DNA from: Apostichopus japonicus
Taxonomy: Eukaryota > Echinodermata > Holothuroidea > Aspidochirotida > Stichopodidae
Length of the DNA: 64,000 bases
Reading direction: 5' to 3'
NCBI RefSeq assembly: GCF_037975245.1
Contig: NC_092564.1
Span: 8,095,984 to 8,159,983 of the forward strand
Made by a program: the position numbers and the translations under genes
The notes under the pieces: model-generated
The model's database searches: none
The model's input: only the letters and a program-made list of their open reading frames with translations
What the model was told of the DNA's origin: nothing
In this document: positions 33,159-48,400 of the stretch, in pieces
Layout: each line of letters opens with the position of its first letter
Position numbering within the stretch: position 1 is the stretch's first letter

Positions 33159-34989
33159 CTGCTTCTTGTATCAGTGTACTCAAAAACGTTCCGAACTTCC
33201 GACAATCATATACGTTTGTAACAAGTCATTCCTCTCTATACTGAAACACTGGTTTATACAAGATGCAGTCTTGCAGTCTCGATTTCACAACAAATTTTCT
33301 AAGCTTTATAGGATTTATAAACGTCAAAATCTCACCATAACTAAACTGGAGTTGCAATCACCAATGCTTCAACGACTAGGAGTGAACGTACTGCGTCATC
33401 ATGGTTAACAACATTTTTTTATCGGTAGTTGTATACTGATAGTGCGCCATCTTTTTCTCGACGGCGCAAAGTCGCAAACCCTCTTGAGGCGATCGAACGT
33501 TTGTTTACTAACCGCCAAAGGATATATAGAAAACGCACACTCTACTCTTTGTACAATTGGAAGAACGTGATGTTTATCTCTTGACTAAATTAGTCGCATA
33601 TGTTATATGCAGCAGTGGCGTATCCAGGATGCCGGATGAGGGTGCGTAGGTGCTGGGGGACAGACAGTTAACGATCTATGACAAGGGGAGGGGTGTCCCC
33701 TTTTATATTACTTATCTTATACAAGAGCGTAACTACGTTTACTTCTATGGGGGGGGGGGGTATCCCCACGTAATGAATTCAGTGTGGGGTACGTAGGCCT
33801 CATTCACCCTCCCACTACTGGCAGGGACAAATGCCTAGTGTTAATTCTAAACATATAACATGTATATGCGGTAACTGAATCTAAACAGTCGAAATTATTC
33901 AACATTGATTCCAAAGTATAGCACTATATGAATACAAGAAAGTAAGGGGTCATCTCAGGATTCACTTCGTTATCTTAGTCAATTCCTAAAGCAAACCGTA
34001 AATGCATATTTGGATAATTTATTAGCAGCCACTTTGGAGAAGCCACCGTAAATGATTGAGATATACGTGTTGATTCACAAGAAAGAAGAATAGAGATTTA
34101 GAGTAAAGTTACGGAAGAAATATTGAAAACATAAAAGCAGACGGATATCTAAACATGCTGAGAAGTGTACAGGAATTTTTTAAATTTATCCACTGAGTAC
34201 TGCTCTCCTTATCAGTTGCCCGTTCCAAAAAAAAAAAAAACGTGGATTAATTAATACCTCACTCTCACTTTAATTTACACTGAAGCTGAATTTATCTTGA
34301 ACGAAACAGCGGAGTCAAATTTCATGAACAACTATAGAGACTTGGAATTCGGGCTCAGTTAGGCAAACTTTTGTTTACAAATAAACATCACCGAGTTGAT
34401 TACTTTTGTAAAATACGTAATTAAATAAGTTTCAAGGTCGGTTAAAGAAGGTCGGCGCGTGTCTAGCTAGGGTTAATTGGGGTTCGTCGTGATAACGTAT
34501 CTTAAGTTATCGTAGCAGAACAACATTGCGTGGTTAAGACCTAAATTTTAGGCTAGTCTCTATATGTCATCGAATGCATCATTTCACGGCTAAAATTGTA
34601 TCTCCCAAACCCGTTCACCATGCTTGTTCCACGTCTTCGGCATCTGACTGCAGTACACGTTTTCAGTCGTAAAATATTCCTCCCCTCCCCCCCCGCATTA
34701 AAAAATTCTTACGTGCCTTTGCACCAAAAGAAGAAGAACAAACACCATTCCCAGCCACTTCCCCCAACCATTCCTCTTGGCCATTTTCCTTTACAATTTT
34801 CCATCACGGTTCTCTCCAGCCCATGTTCCGACCCCTCTTTAAACCCCCACTCATCCTTCATTTCCCTGACTCCACAATTTTCATTCCAACACCCCTTCCC
34901 GGATGTACGATCTAACTGTTCTCAGACTGGTTGGAAGAAGCTTATGTGCTACATCCAGTAGCTCAAGGTCACTCAGCTATCTTCTGCTT

Positions 34990-35153
34990 ACATCCTAAGT
35001 ACTAGCTGTTGTCAGTCAAAACAGTTCGCGATCCAAGATCGGAGTTCGTTAAAAGGCATTCAGCTCAGCCACAACAGACATTGGACTGGTATAATATTCA
35101 TACAGAAGTTGCACTCAGAACGCAGCAGGCTTTTTCAACAAAGTACAAGCAAG
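34990..35153 (+). other. Possible untranslated first exon of a downstream gene
   Basis: GC content rises relative to the flanks and the stretch ends at a strong donor, AAG|gtaagc (35154). It has no ATG-initiated frame. It could be spliced to the acceptor at 51953, making it the 5' UTR exon of the gene that starts coding at 52021. This is inference from one splice-like site. Confidence 0.2.
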
Positions 35154-38100
35154 GTAAGCAATTTATTTGTTACTTTCGAATGAAACCATCTTTTATATAA
35201 TATTTGTAAGTAATATTAAGCAGCATTTATCCGGTACACGACAGTTAGCCAAGTGAAGTTACCTTGAATGGCGTGTAGGTAAATATTCTCTCGATGTATT
35301 CGTTACAGTGTGTGCTAAAGTTAGTCTTGGTACTTTTTTGTAATAAGTTCTAGCATCTACATAGCATTAATATTACAAACTGTTAGAATTTGGGAAGCTG
35401 TAAGAAATGTACAAACAAATGTAATGCTTCGCGTTGATTTGATATCTTTTCTGATTATTTCTTATACCTCTCCATAATGTGAACAGACTATAACGGTAGC
35501 AGGCCTAGCCTAGGATATAATCCTATTCACACTACGAGCGCCTTCATACAGGTTGTAGTCCTATTGTTCAATGGGGTATTGAATTTCTTCTAGGTTTTAA
35601 GCCCTTGAACACGCGTTATTGTCGGAGACTAGTGTTTGATGACTAGGACAATCAATGTTAGACCAGGAATAATAAATGAACAAAAGCTGGTGACAAGCAA
35701 AAACTCCAACACATTTATCTAAAAATAATAGTGGAAAGGGATTACTTCAGTGAATTTTAATTGTGTTTCTGTTTATTGGAATGACAAGCATAGCTAGGCA
35801 CAGCTGCCAAATTAGTTTTTTTTAGCCATATAGGCTAGGGCTTAGTGGTAGAAAAAGATAACGTTATGGGGTAAATGAGAATAAGATGTGTCTTAAGGAG
35901 GAAGAGGGCAATGGGTTGAAGATGGGGAGTATGACAATCTGTGATAGATAGGATTGTAGAGGTTCTGCATATTTTTGGCACACTCTTAGAAATAACTAGG
36001 CATTTTGCCAATTGTTAGACAGGAATTTGAAAGACTCCATTTTTCTTTTCATGCACAGTTCCATGTTAAACTGTTTTTCTTGAATCAGATTACATTGAAT
36101 AAACTGCCTCCTCAAGGAGGAAAATTACTGCATAGCATTGCAATAACACTTAAAAAGAAGGGAAAAAAGTTTTAAATTTGTTATAATGAATTGAACTGCC
36201 CAATCAATATTTAAGTGTTCTGCATTACTTAAAAAAAAACTTGCTAATTGTCAGGCCAGTTGTATTCATACCCACCACCAGGGGTTAGGAGCCAGGGGGA
36301 CACTGGGGCACATGCCCCCACTTTTTTCCAAATTAGCAGATGTGCCCTACTGGCAAATAAAATGTGCCCCTTTGATGAAGAACTGTCTTTTGAATATCTT
36401 AAGCTTTGTTAATTTTAATATTTTATTTTAATTATTTATTTTTTGTCTGTCCATGCTATGTTTAAAATGGCATCCCATATCTTTTTGTAGCACGGTTAAC
36501 AATTTACAATCTCAATAAATAGTATTGATAGCATACTAACACATCATATAGTGATATGGCCGGTGTGTATTGGTTTATGAAGACAGTGCCCCCCTGATGT
36601 TGTGCCCCCCCCCACATTTTGGAAGCTTCCCCCCTGCCCACCACTATAGTATCCTTACATGTAAGCCTTATATATACTGTACATGTTCTAGCTTGGCCAG
36701 ACCCCATGCACATACTTTCTGCATGTCATTACAAATAATGTAACAAATAACATTTTCAGAAGAGTAAAATCTAGTGTACAGATCAGATCTATAAAAAATA
36801 TTTTGTCAGTTTTTGTCAGTCAAGCAGTTTATAGTGCTGCAAGTCTATGGTACGGAAGCATCAGCTCGTGAATATAAATTAATATAAAACTTTGGTTTGA
36901 TTAAGCTGTTCTTAGCAAACCCAAAATGACAATTTCCAGTAAAATCCCTCCTTCCCCAAGATACAAAACACAGCCACTCGGCCTTCCCATATCCCACCCT
37001 CTGCCAATTAACCCACTGCCCACCCTCACCCCACCTTAGTGAATGTTTTTCATAATCACTGCATATTTCATATGACATGAAATTTCAAAGAGTTAAAGCA
37101 GTCTAAAGTTCAGCTCTCTTTTCTAAAATTTGCAATATGACTAGCCATTGAAAGGACCAGTTACAATTGATAATGCTCATGAATCAAAGTGAAACAGATG
37201 TCCAGACATGACCATATTATTTAAGTAGCTTGCAACACTGGGTAGATTATACCCAGCAGTGTATACAATACAGTTAGGTTATAATCTACAATACAAATCA
37301 CCTTTGTCCGGCCATCAATATTTACTTTTAGATCAGTTAGATATATATATATACCATGCATATACAGAGTTGATATTAAATGCCAGTGGTATGTTCAAGC
37401 TTAATACTAGTCACATATCAGTGCTCCTTGAGAGCAGCATTGTTTGGGCGAACTCAATTTGGGTGTTAATTTCACCGTTGACCAACAAAGAATTATTTAA
37501 AATAAATTTCAATTGATCTAGGCATGATATCCCTGTAGATTATTTTTCTCACCAACTTAACCTATTTTGCATTGACAAAGTGACAGTTACAGACTGTACA
37601 GGAACTACTCATTCCACTGGATGGGAAAATAAAAAAGAAAGAAAATGTCACCAAAGTGGCTTTTTCATGTCTAATAGGGACTGGTGACATATAACAAATT
37701 ACAGTATGGACATTTTTAAACATGAGGGACTTTCTTCATTATCCTGAATGAAAATTAGACAATTGTTAAGGCACTGCAAAGCATTGCTATGGGATTCTAA
37801 AATGAAAAAAGTAGAAACGTTGTTTATTTAAATTCCAAATTCAATGTAAAATCTGCTTTAAGTTGAAAGTAAATTTACTTCATTCCCCCTCTTCCCCGAA
37901 TCAAATCATCCACTTTCCTATCTTTCTTTGTACTATACAGTAATTCAGTAAAGGATTCCGCACAATTACGTACTGTATCTTACTGCGTCACAACTGACTA
38001 ACCTCTAGGTTATGTACTACCCACTCTTCTGCCAATTTGAAGTAAAAGACCTGTATGTGTGTGTCAAAATATTCAGTAGTGTTTAAAAATGCTGAAATTC

Positions 38101-40696
38101 ATCCATGGTAGTTGATGACATTGATATGTTTGTGAAGTTTATCATATTCTATGGAATAGTTTATCAAACTAACATGTCCCTAAATTAATTGATCATTTTG
38201 GTATTGTATCCCAAATTCTCCTGGGCATTCTGTAAATGACATGTTTACAGTAACCGTACATTATTGAACAAAACATGGGAAATTATTTTCTAAACAACTG
38301 CAGTTTACTATATTTGGAGTAATCTCTCTCAAAGTATCGGAGTATTGGACAGATGTTATAAAAACATCTCTGGGCACTGAAGTGTTTACATGTGTGACAG
38401 AGAAGAATTGATAGCGCCGGTTACGTATTTAAGCTCATCTTTATAGATAGGTACATGTCATGTCAAATTGTAATGCAGTTATATGTCCATTTATTTTGAA
38501 AATGTAAGCCTTGAATGAAAGTTGCAGTAATCAGTGAAGCAGGTAACACTGATGAGAAGCAAGTTAAAAAAAATTCTGAATTTTTCAAATTGAATGATGT
38601 ATGGAAGTTAAGATCTAGTCAATACATTTAGAAGCACGTAGGGAAATTCAATGCTGAACAGAGTACTCAATGTTAAAGACAAAGAAGCCTTTATGTTTTG
38701 TTTTGACTTTCAAAATTTATATCCTGTTATGGTTTATAGTTTTGTAGTAAACAAATTTTGTATCTTTTTACATGTGACACTCCTTCCAATTAGATGTGGA
38801 TTTCATGTTTATTTGGAGTTTAAACGCTACATTTAATGGATTAATGAACGGATATCTTAAAAGCTGACAAATTTACGACTTGCCCCATGTGTCTACTCAT
38901 GAATTCATGAGAGAAAACACAAATTATTATTCAGCAGTGTTGTTAAACCTTGAGAGTGTATACACACTTAGAGCAAAGAGCTGGCTATTTATAGCTCATA
39001 TCTTTCACCTTGCATGTCTCTCCCACAAGAACTGCACAGACAGCAAAGTCCATCTTTGTCATTGCTTCAACTGATTGAAAGCTACTCTATATGTGTGGGA
39101 AATAAGAAAAATATGCGATCCAATAGGCTGTTTTCCCATGAGGACTTTAACCCAGGAAGAAATATATTTTCTGATCAAGAGAGTGTTGACTGATTTTGGA
39201 TAAAAATTCTACGGTCCGCTTCCTGTAAATTAGGGGAGAAGAAGCGCTCAAGGAGGAGGTGTAGATGTGCATATGAATCACGTCTCACAGCAACAGACAT
39301 GTATGGGAGTTGCATACATACAGAAAATGTCGGCTTACATTCAATGTGTTGCATAAGAAAGGCATAGCAACATTGACAGACCGTGTAATGAATTGTTGTC
39401 ATGTATGACAAAAATTCTCCTAAGCTTTCTACTAAGCTTAGTACAAATTTTCTACCAAGTGTGTACTTGTCTCATTGGTAAGATGAAGACAAAAATACAG
39501 AACTACCCTCTTCCCCACCTCTACTCCCACTCCTACCCCTACCAAGGGAAGATAAAGGCAATGAAAAACACACAAAAATGTTTACAGTTGACTACAGTTC
39601 CTAAAAGCCTAACAGATGCTTTGCTGACATTCTCTGTTATGTTGTTTAACCTGAAATGTATGTGACCTTGCAGCTGAAAATAACCTTAGAATCTGACGTT
39701 TTTTTGAACAGTTTTCACACCTTGCTTGATTAAGTTGGTTTCATGGTAATTTCAACAGCCTTACAGAAATCTGTCACTTACAGCAATTAAAGAAAGTTTG
39801 TCATTTGTCTTCGGAGAAATAACAAATTATAGTAATTACTTTGATCGCTTTCTTGAATTGAGTTATCGCACAGAGACATAAAAAAAAAATCAAATCTGTT
39901 TCACCTTGCTGTTTAGAGCTTGTACTAGTGTAATAAGTCTAAGATTACTTCAGTGAAATACTGTCTAAATACAGAATTATTAATGTCACGAATACAAATA
40001 GTCTGTTGCTATGGCAATGTTTAAAATACGAAGTGGTTTTCTCCGAAGACAGTGGACTAATTCGGTAAGTACTATAGTTTTACTGTGCCTGTTCAGAAGA
40101 CGAGAAAAGAAAAATTTTTAAATAAATTGGAGAAACACCCTGTTCTCAGAGTTAAAATTGAGGAAAATTTGTTTTGTGAAAATTATATGCGAAAGTAAAA
40201 TATTTAAATGATTTTTCAATTGGACAAATTTGTTGTGTTTTGAGTTATGTTCAAAACACACAATATAATTTAGTGAAATAAAATAACCATTCACTAATAC
40301 AAGTTTATTGTCATTTTGGTCAAGTTATTAAATCATCCTCCTGGCTTGAAGCGGAAAGTACAATCTGACCGTCATTGCTCATATATTACTTTTAAGCTTC
40401 ACCAAGATTGTTTTTAAATGCTCTCAAGCCTATCATCAACATGTTTTGTTTCATCAAGACAGTTCTATGAAGAGTGAAGGTTGTGGCAATATTGTGATTG
40501 GGGAGAACAAAAATGCAAACTACAAGGCGATATTTGCTTATATACTTTATAATATTCTGAGGAATGAAATATATTCTCTTAAGTTTTTATATATATAAAT
40601 GGTTTTGGCTGTTTTTTTTTCTACTTTGTTTAATTTTATGCTAAGTTTAAGTCTAAGAAGACCTGTTTGGAGATTTTTTGTTATACTATCCATTAC

Positions 40697-41125
40697 TTAG
40701 GTCTTCAGTTGGTATCACATACAGTATGAATTAAGGCCAATATGTGTGAGGTCTGTACAATATGTGATCAAATATTGAACATCGAGTCATATATCAAATG
40801 TGAACTTGACAATCAGTCAGACTACTGAATGTGACATTTCTACACAAATATTTGAATGCACTGGTTCTGATATAAGGTCACTTTGTTGGTTAACTCTTCT
40901 TTTTAATATTTGATGTCTTAAATGACCTGTGTGTATATATATAGTTTACATAACGTATTAGATCTCCAGTTGGTGTCACGGTTTCTGTCACGTAAGAAAC
41001 AGCATTGATGTGAGGTCTGTACGTACGTGATCAAATATTGACCATCAAGTGTAAAATGTGACAATCAGTCAGACTATGTGACAATTGCACATTAATGTTT
41101 GAACACGCTGGTTCTGATGTTAGTT
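40697..41125. repeat. Diverged direct repeat, two copies of about 170-190 bp
   Basis: 40697-40890 and 40958-41125 share, in order, CAGTTGGT-TCAC, GTGAGGTCTGTAC, GTGATCAAATATTGA, GACAATCAGTCAGACTA and CTGGTTCTGAT. Confidence 0.75.
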
Positions 41126-41214
41126 AAGACTGTGAGCTTAACATGACTAGTCTTGTACTTAATTTGAGGTGTAATATGTAAGTCATATTATCACAGTCCT
41201 TCAGTAGTGGACGT

Positions 41215-41905
41215 TTGTGATTGGTGATGGGAATTTATATAAAAAATTAATGTATTATGAGTTAACAGTTTTGATTTTGAATGTAATGTAAGTGAATATA
41301 TATAACATATAAGGATGTTTGTAAAATAATGAAATATTGTAAGGAAAATCTGTGGAGAAACCTGCTCCGTGGTTGGTGACAAACAATCAGAAAAAAATGT
41401 TTCATGAAATACCAGCCTTGATTTTTAGTGTTCGTTACATTAATACCAATAGAGGACAATCTGCCTTGAGCGAGAAAACTAGAAGTTGTTTTGTATAGTA
41501 AATGGAAGCACTGTACTGCATATATGTTTAATAATTTTCTACCATATACCCCTTTATGGTACATTCATGAACAATTTTTGTCCTGGTTGGTACTTTTTTT
41601 TTTTTCCAAAGTCTTGATTTTGAGTGTTACTTAGGATAAGTCCATTTGAACAAAAATCTGCCCTGAGAGAGAAACTGGGAGCTGTTTTATAGAGTAGGCC
41701 TATTGGATATGTTGCTACATGGTCATTGGCTACCATATCTCTCATGGCATAGTCATGAATACATTTGCCATGGTTGGTGATAACCAATAAGAAATAAATG
41801 TTTGATAAAGTTATGAGTGAACAGTCTTGAGTTTGATTGTTATACAAGTTTATAAGAAATACAAATTTAAGGAAATCTGCTCTAGATAGAGAAAGAAAAC
41901 ACAGG
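41215..41905. repeat. Diverged tandem array, about four copies of about 190 bp
   Basis: The recurring order GGTTGGTGA...TTGATTTTGAGTGTTA...AAATCTGC(C/T)...GAGAGAAA appears starting near 41215, 41371, 41572 and 41768. Divergence is high, so the array is old. Confidence 0.6.
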
Positions 41906-44900
41906 TCCAATCTGTATTTTACAGAACAAAAATTTAACTACTAAATTTTAGCAATTAGTGACTAGGCATTGGCATACATGTATTTATTTTTGGAGGAAAT
42001 GATTACAAAAATGTTGGCTTATTCCATAAATTTACCCTGATTGTACCTCTGTTACAAGGCCTAAGGAGTGAGAGGAAGGACAGAGGGCTGGTGGATGACC
42101 AGTTAGATAAAGTTTACTGTACGTACAGTAGAGAGGGGATGGGATGGGATCAATCGATCGATCAATTGACTGAGAAATTAACAATATATATGGCAGATAT
42201 TTCACGTAATTTGATGAGTGCATGACATTGATGGAGATCTTAATTTTGTGTAGGATATCATTCACAGTAATTAGACACTTTGTCTTACCTACTAAAGGTT
42301 TGGAAATCTTTTTTGATGAATTTCATTCATCATAAAAATGAAGATCTTTGTTCTCGTAAACTATCCCAATAGAACGTGTGACTTACTGTGCAAAGACCAG
42401 TTAGCTACTGTAAACAAAACACTATTTTCAGCAATTTGACAGTGACCGTGCAAAGTAAACACATAGGTGTGAACTTACCTGCAGTGAGTTGGGTGTCTCT
42501 TTTTGATTGTTCAGTACTGTATCATGTATGTGTGCAATCTACCTCTTTTTGTAAGCTAGGCCATCATAGAAAAAAAGAAGAAAAAATACATAATTTAGCC
42601 CCTCATGCAAGTTTACACTAGGTTTTGAAAGTGCTTTTATTATCAATCTCTATTGTTGTAATGTCTACAAAATGTTGAAAAAAAAGCTTCTTTGGTTGAA
42701 TTCAAAGAACTTGTTGGTAATTTTCGACTGTGTCTATATGTGTGTGTTAAGGCTTTCTTTTAATTACAGAATGTACAGTACCTTTTAGTTAATTTTAATA
42801 ATTATATTCCAAAAAGAACAGTACTTGTATCTATCTCAAATACACATTCTAATCCTTGTGAATGGCAATTATAAAATTGTATGGTAAATGATGATTGCAA
42901 TCAGGGCTTTAGCTAGAAATATGAAGTAGGGAGTCAAATTCATAGCCTTGCTGTCCAATTCTTTAGCAGGGGTACAATGCTAACAGGCTAATTCCTGACC
43001 CTCTTTGGAAAAATTCTTAGACTGGGAGTGCTACCATGCAAAGTGGTGGCATCTTTTAAGCAGACTGAAATCAGCCCATCTCATCAGTACCTTTTTTATT
43101 TACAAAGTAAATAAAGGATATGGTACCTGAGGTAAAATTGCAAATTTCAGAAATATCTAAGGATCTCAGTTCTCACAAGGGTGATGTGTAGGACATTAAA
43201 TTACATCAAACGTAACAGTGTAACTTGTTGTATCTATTGAGTGGAGCATCAAGACCATTTAAAATGGAACAGTGTCATGAAAATGCCAGATTCATAGCTC
43301 ACCTTTACTTTGATAATGTCACCATATATTAGTACAGTATGTTTAGTTGATGTTTAAGGGTTTAAATCTTTAAATGCCATATCAAATTGAATGTATGCTG
43401 TCATTGTATGGTATAGGTCCTCTGCTTGTAAGAATTAGCACAGGTTTAATACATTTGTGTGAATTGTCTATGTTGGTAAATATTGCTGTAATAGGTATAT
43501 GTGAATATCCAAGTGCAAATTTGGGTTATCAGTTCAATTGTAAAGCTGAGGGTAGGCTACTGTATACAGTGATTTCTGTTTGCTGTTATGGGATATTTGA
43601 TAACTTGGTACTAAGGCAACAGATAGAACAGTGTGGGATTGTGAAACAGAATCTAAGGTTATAATTCATTATAAATTTCGATGGTAGGTTTACTATATAG
43701 ATTTCTGTGCTTTGGATTTGCTGCTCAATGGATGAAGATCCTCCTATACAAAAGAAACTCTGCCAGATACTTATTATTCTCACAGGCAATATACCTGCAC
43801 ATTTCATTTTGGTGATGTCTGTTTGCTCACATTTAGTTTATCTTTTCTTCACCTAGTTGTATCAAGCAATGAAAGTATCTACCTGTAATACTGATTTGTC
43901 CATGTTTTTGTTTGTATGCTAGGTACACAATTAGTTTCCATGTTTATCACACTAGTTAGTAACTACATGGTAAAAATACTGGCAAGATATAATGAAAGAC
44001 TCACTATATCATCCTCAACCTAGCTGGATTTATGTACAGTACACACATCATCTATTGAGTTTGTTTAATTGGAAAGAATTGTTATTGAAAATTGGTTGAA
44101 CAAGTCTGAAATAAGCTCTTAAATTTGTCAGGGATTTGACTTCCAAAAAACTACTGTAATGGTTATTGATGTCTGACTTAGTAATGGAAATGAAAAACCT
44201 TAGGCTGGTGGCATATTGAGCTCTAAGATACAATGTTTTACAGTTTGGTGATGTTGTTAAATGTACCGAGTGACATCATGACATGTCGCCAAATTGACCT
44301 TTTCATTAAAAATGAGTTTTGTCGCTTATAAAACACTCCTGTTCCTATACCTGTATGTGTAAAAAAAATTGGTATCATAGCACTTGTGTAAATATAGCAA
44401 ATTTGACCATTTTGAATAGCATTTTGCAATACTGGATAATATTCCCCGTATAATTAGAGGATTACAACTAAATGACCTTTTGATGTACTGTAGCTAAGAA
44501 TTCAGAGTATAAAATTTACAGAAAATTTAGCCCAATTCAGAATTAATTAAATAATAAGTACTCTCAAAACAGCCATAGAAAGTATCTAGAGTTAGAAATA
44601 ATTGATGTGATGATTTGATTTTCAATAATTTATAATATTCTTGTCACAATAACAAAAGTCTCTATTACCTGTATGCCCTCGAGAGTTGGTAGCAAGACTA
44701 ATCGTCCGGTCCGTGTAATACCTAGCTCAAATGAAATTCTATAAACTTGCTTTTGGGTATAGCAACTATATCTAGATTTATCTTCTGTCTGAAAGTAATA
44801 GAATATAAGACATTTCTTTTGCTAATCAGAGGATAAGGTTACTCATACTCAGGGATCTTATTTCATATTTTTGTAAAAGATGAGTTCAAATGTGATCAGA

Positions 44901-45084
44901 TATGTCTGTGTTATAATATTTACGTTATGATTGGTTTGGGGATCAACGATGGTTATATCAGCATATAGTTTATATTAGAATGACATTCAATTTTGAAACT
45001 GCCATTGAGATATTATAACATAATTGTGGTTAGACATTTATTTAGCTGAAAGAGTTTGATACTCCAGAATCTGTTCCCATTCAA

Positions 45085-45475
45085 TGGGATGAAAAGTGAC
45101 ACAGGCTAAGTCTTTGGCCTCGATGGGATTAAGTGTATCGTAGACAAAACATAAGGCCTGAATAGGATGAAGATAAACACACACAGAGCCTGTGTTAAGC
45201 ATTCATTTCTCATGGACAGGATGAAGAGCTACATGAACAAAGCACTTGGCCTGGATGGGTGGAACCTAGATGGTAGCAACAGATGGTAGAACCTAGGCAA
45301 AGCAGTTGCCCTGTAACTGATTAGGAGTAACACAGGGTAGAGCAGTTTGCCCTGATGGGATTAAGAGTAACATGCACAAAGTCCTTGGCCTGAATGGGAT
45401 TAAGAGTAACATAAAGCAGATGGCCTGAGTAGGATTTATATTAAGGTTGACAAAGTAGTTGGACTGGGTGAGATA
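45085..45475. repeat. Irregular minisatellite, unit about 45-60 bp
   Basis: Repeats of GGCCTG-ATGGGATTAAGAGTAACA followed by a CACAAAG-like word. Units vary in length. Confidence 0.75.
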
Positions 45476-48400
45476 AAAGAGTTCAGGTGATTCATCCCAG
45501 ATAGTCTCTGTCAGAATATAGCAGCATTTAAGGTAATAAAATTGTCAGGAAAAAAACATTTGTTTATTCTTTAAAGATCTCCCTTATAAAAGTTCTGTGG
45601 AGCAAAATGGTTTGTGAATGTGCCTCTTTCTGATTGCATTGAGTTTGTTTTTATTATTAATTCTCGAAACACCTCTTTTCACATGGCTAACATGTAGTCA
45701 GGATATTAGAATAATAACACCAACAATAACTATATTTGCTGTAGCTACCATCAGTTAAAATCACAAAGTTGAGCACTGTGATCTTGAGCTCTGTCTACAA
45801 AAGCTATATATACACTGCAAATTTACCAATACTAGGTCAAGCTCTACGATTAGATCCCTCTAAGTCGTAAAATCTGCAACTTACTGCTGAAGATACTCTC
45901 CATGTTCTCAGATCTGGTCGTGCATTTCAAGATTATCATGTTACGTGTGTCTCGTGTTAACATTTGTGAATTTACGAGAAATGCTAGGCAGTCTGCGGAT
46001 CATGTGGCGGCCATCTTAAGTAGATGAACTGCAATTTGCTTTCTGCCGGTTTCGGGAATGATTAGGCAAATGGTAACTTACATGTAAGAAGTATGAAAAC
46101 TGGAATTGTTTGCACACTTGCAGAGAGAGTACCATTGCAGTAGCGGCTCCACTTCGGTGGGAGAAATAATACAATTAGAAGAAGATGCTGACAAGGTCGA
46201 CCCTAGAAAATTTAATATTGGATTCTGTTTTTTGTTTTTAATAATACGATACAGTGAAGGACTGTCAGGAATCTTGTGGTTGCATGGTTATAGTTAAAAT
46301 AAGGTAGTTCAAACAGACGAGGAATATTCTCAAAGTAGAAATTATAAGTCTGTATTTAATTGAAGCTATCGTGCACTTTTGGGAAAAGGAATGAATTAAG
46401 TCCCCCACAAATGTTAAACTGTCGGATACTGTGACTGACATTTTATGTAGTCCTGAATAACTCTCACTGTCAACCGTTGAGGTTGCATTTTGCATGAATT
46501 CCTTTCAACATAATTTACATTTTATATATAACTCACGATATCATGGACTTAGCTGCAGCATGTAGTTGTACGATAACCTTGAGGCTAGAAAATTTCTACG
46601 AACTGATGGAAATTGTCTGATATGAAATGATCTTTTTTAAGTGTCATTAGGTCATGTGCTGTATGCCTGAGCAGAATATTGCTATGTTTGTCCTTGTCGT
46701 GGGCGACGAGATGTGCCGTAGGGTGCTGGAACGAGACATTCGGGGAATGATGGAAACTCTTACTACGGAGAAAGAGACTAACAAACACTGGGTTCCTTGA
46801 CGAGGCTTTGTATAGGGTAGTCATGCATCACTCTTTAAGTCTTGAAAATAACAAACATAATCTCATTTGTCAGGAGAGGAAGCAGATATACCAGGCCTTT
46901 TAAACTATATATCTGGCCTAGAATTTCACAATTTTTAGTTACTTGCCTGCAAAATCAAGTTGCTAAAATTATGTATTTACTGCATTCCTTGCTTACCTGT
47001 CTCCCCACAACCTTAGCACCTTCTACCGTGCCTAGAATAAACTTGTAACCTTTTGACACTGTGCGCCCTCTATAACCGGCTCCTCCGGTCTATGCCCTTC
47101 CTCCTCATTCTACCATCCAAAGGGCCAACATTGTGCGTTTTGTTGTCCGGATTTCCTACAGCGATTTTCGTATAATTTGGATCCTGAAGTATTTACCAAG
47201 AGTGCACAGCCCAATAAGTACCTTTTTTTTCATAGGGAGGGATTTTCTAGACGAGAAACGGTTCCCGACCTGTTAGAAATTTCCAGTGGGCAAACTTTAC
47301 CAAAGTGGCATATTAGCAAACCAAAGTAACCTAGCAGTACAAAGAGATTGGTTTTTGGCCACGTTTTAATTCACCAAATCTTTGGTTTGAAGCAGGTAAT
47401 AGCATTTCTTGAAACATCCGCAGGGAAAACAAACTTTAAAGCCAATGATCCATCACATCCTGATGGACAGTACTTAGTTTATTAGAACACAAGTGGACAG
47501 AATACTTATAATAACTACAGGAGGCTGGGATACCAATATAGCAAATTAGCAAATCCATCTGGCTTTCTGCATACAATATTTTCATCAATCCACTCATTGA
47601 TGATGTTCTGCACTGTAAACATTGCTACAGGTTATTAGTAAAATTGATACATGTGACAAACAGTTCAACAGTTCAATTGTAGACAAAACAAGGAAATTTC
47701 TGATTCCTAAATGTTTGCTCATAAAAACTTAACAAACTTTGAATAAATGTTTTAAATTCATCAGAATCATGACAGACTTAAAGAATGGTTGGTTAGTTTC
47801 TGATATATTTATGTCAAAGATTGAGACTACTTTAAAACAACATTTAAATTATGACCAATTATTTACCTTTTACTGTATAGCAAATTGGTTACTGACGTGA
47901 CAAAATTGTTTACATTGATAGTGGTTCTGTGATTATCAATTAGTGGCATGTGAAGGTCCAACCGCAGGACATTGCACAAGTCAAGTTGTTGTTTGAAACA
48001 TATTGTGTTCTGCAGGTGAAAATACCAAACTGAATGCATCTTTACTGTACATACATTTACTGCACTGTTGTGCAGTTGTTTGTAGTTACATTGAAATCAA
48101 AAGTATTTGTACTTCACTGTTGTAATTTCGAGTGGTTTGTTTGCTTGAAGTGTCTAGTATTTCTAGGATAAATTCCCATGGCAATGTCGAAAATATCAGC
48201 TCAGCAGAACCTGTCAAAGTCCAGTGCAAATATTTATATTTTGATGACAGTGACCTCTGACATTACTAGGTCAATAACTTAGAAACTCATTACTTGACCC
48301 CCTGGGAATCCCATCATTGCTTTGGTTCTCCTTGTTGCAAGGAATATATTGCTTGCCTTTGTTCTAGGTTGAAAAGTGGCCTAAATACTGTAGGATAGAA

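Larger units (their letters stand above)
28856..34990. other. Intergenic, no supported gene
   Basis: AT-rich sequence with poly(C)/(G) tracts (30001, 31380, 33118, 33750, 34684) and the long (TA)n. Near 33613 a CAGTGGCGTATCCAGG repeat end resembles hAT-type MITE termini, but no matching end or duplication was found. No open frame here shows coding character. Confidence 0.6.

Noticed and set aside
33613-33820. CAGTGGCGTATCCAGG repeat possibly forming a complete hAT MITE
   Set aside because: The opposite end matches only weakly and the flanking 8 bases differ.
36280-36645. G/C-rich block resembling a MITE (CCAGGGGGACACTGGGGCAC... to ...CCCCCCTGCCCACCACT)
   Set aside because: The two edges are not inverted repeats of one another and no target duplication was found.
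43374-43664. 96-residue open frame with hydrophobic stretches
   Set aside because: No splice sites, no recognisable domain, and base composition like the surrounding non-coding DNA.
46003-46300. YY1-like motif and a following open segment (REYHCSSGSTSVGE...) suggesting a promoter and exon
   Set aside because: There is an acceptor-like CAG but no good donor, and the frame runs into AT-rich sequence without a link to other exons.
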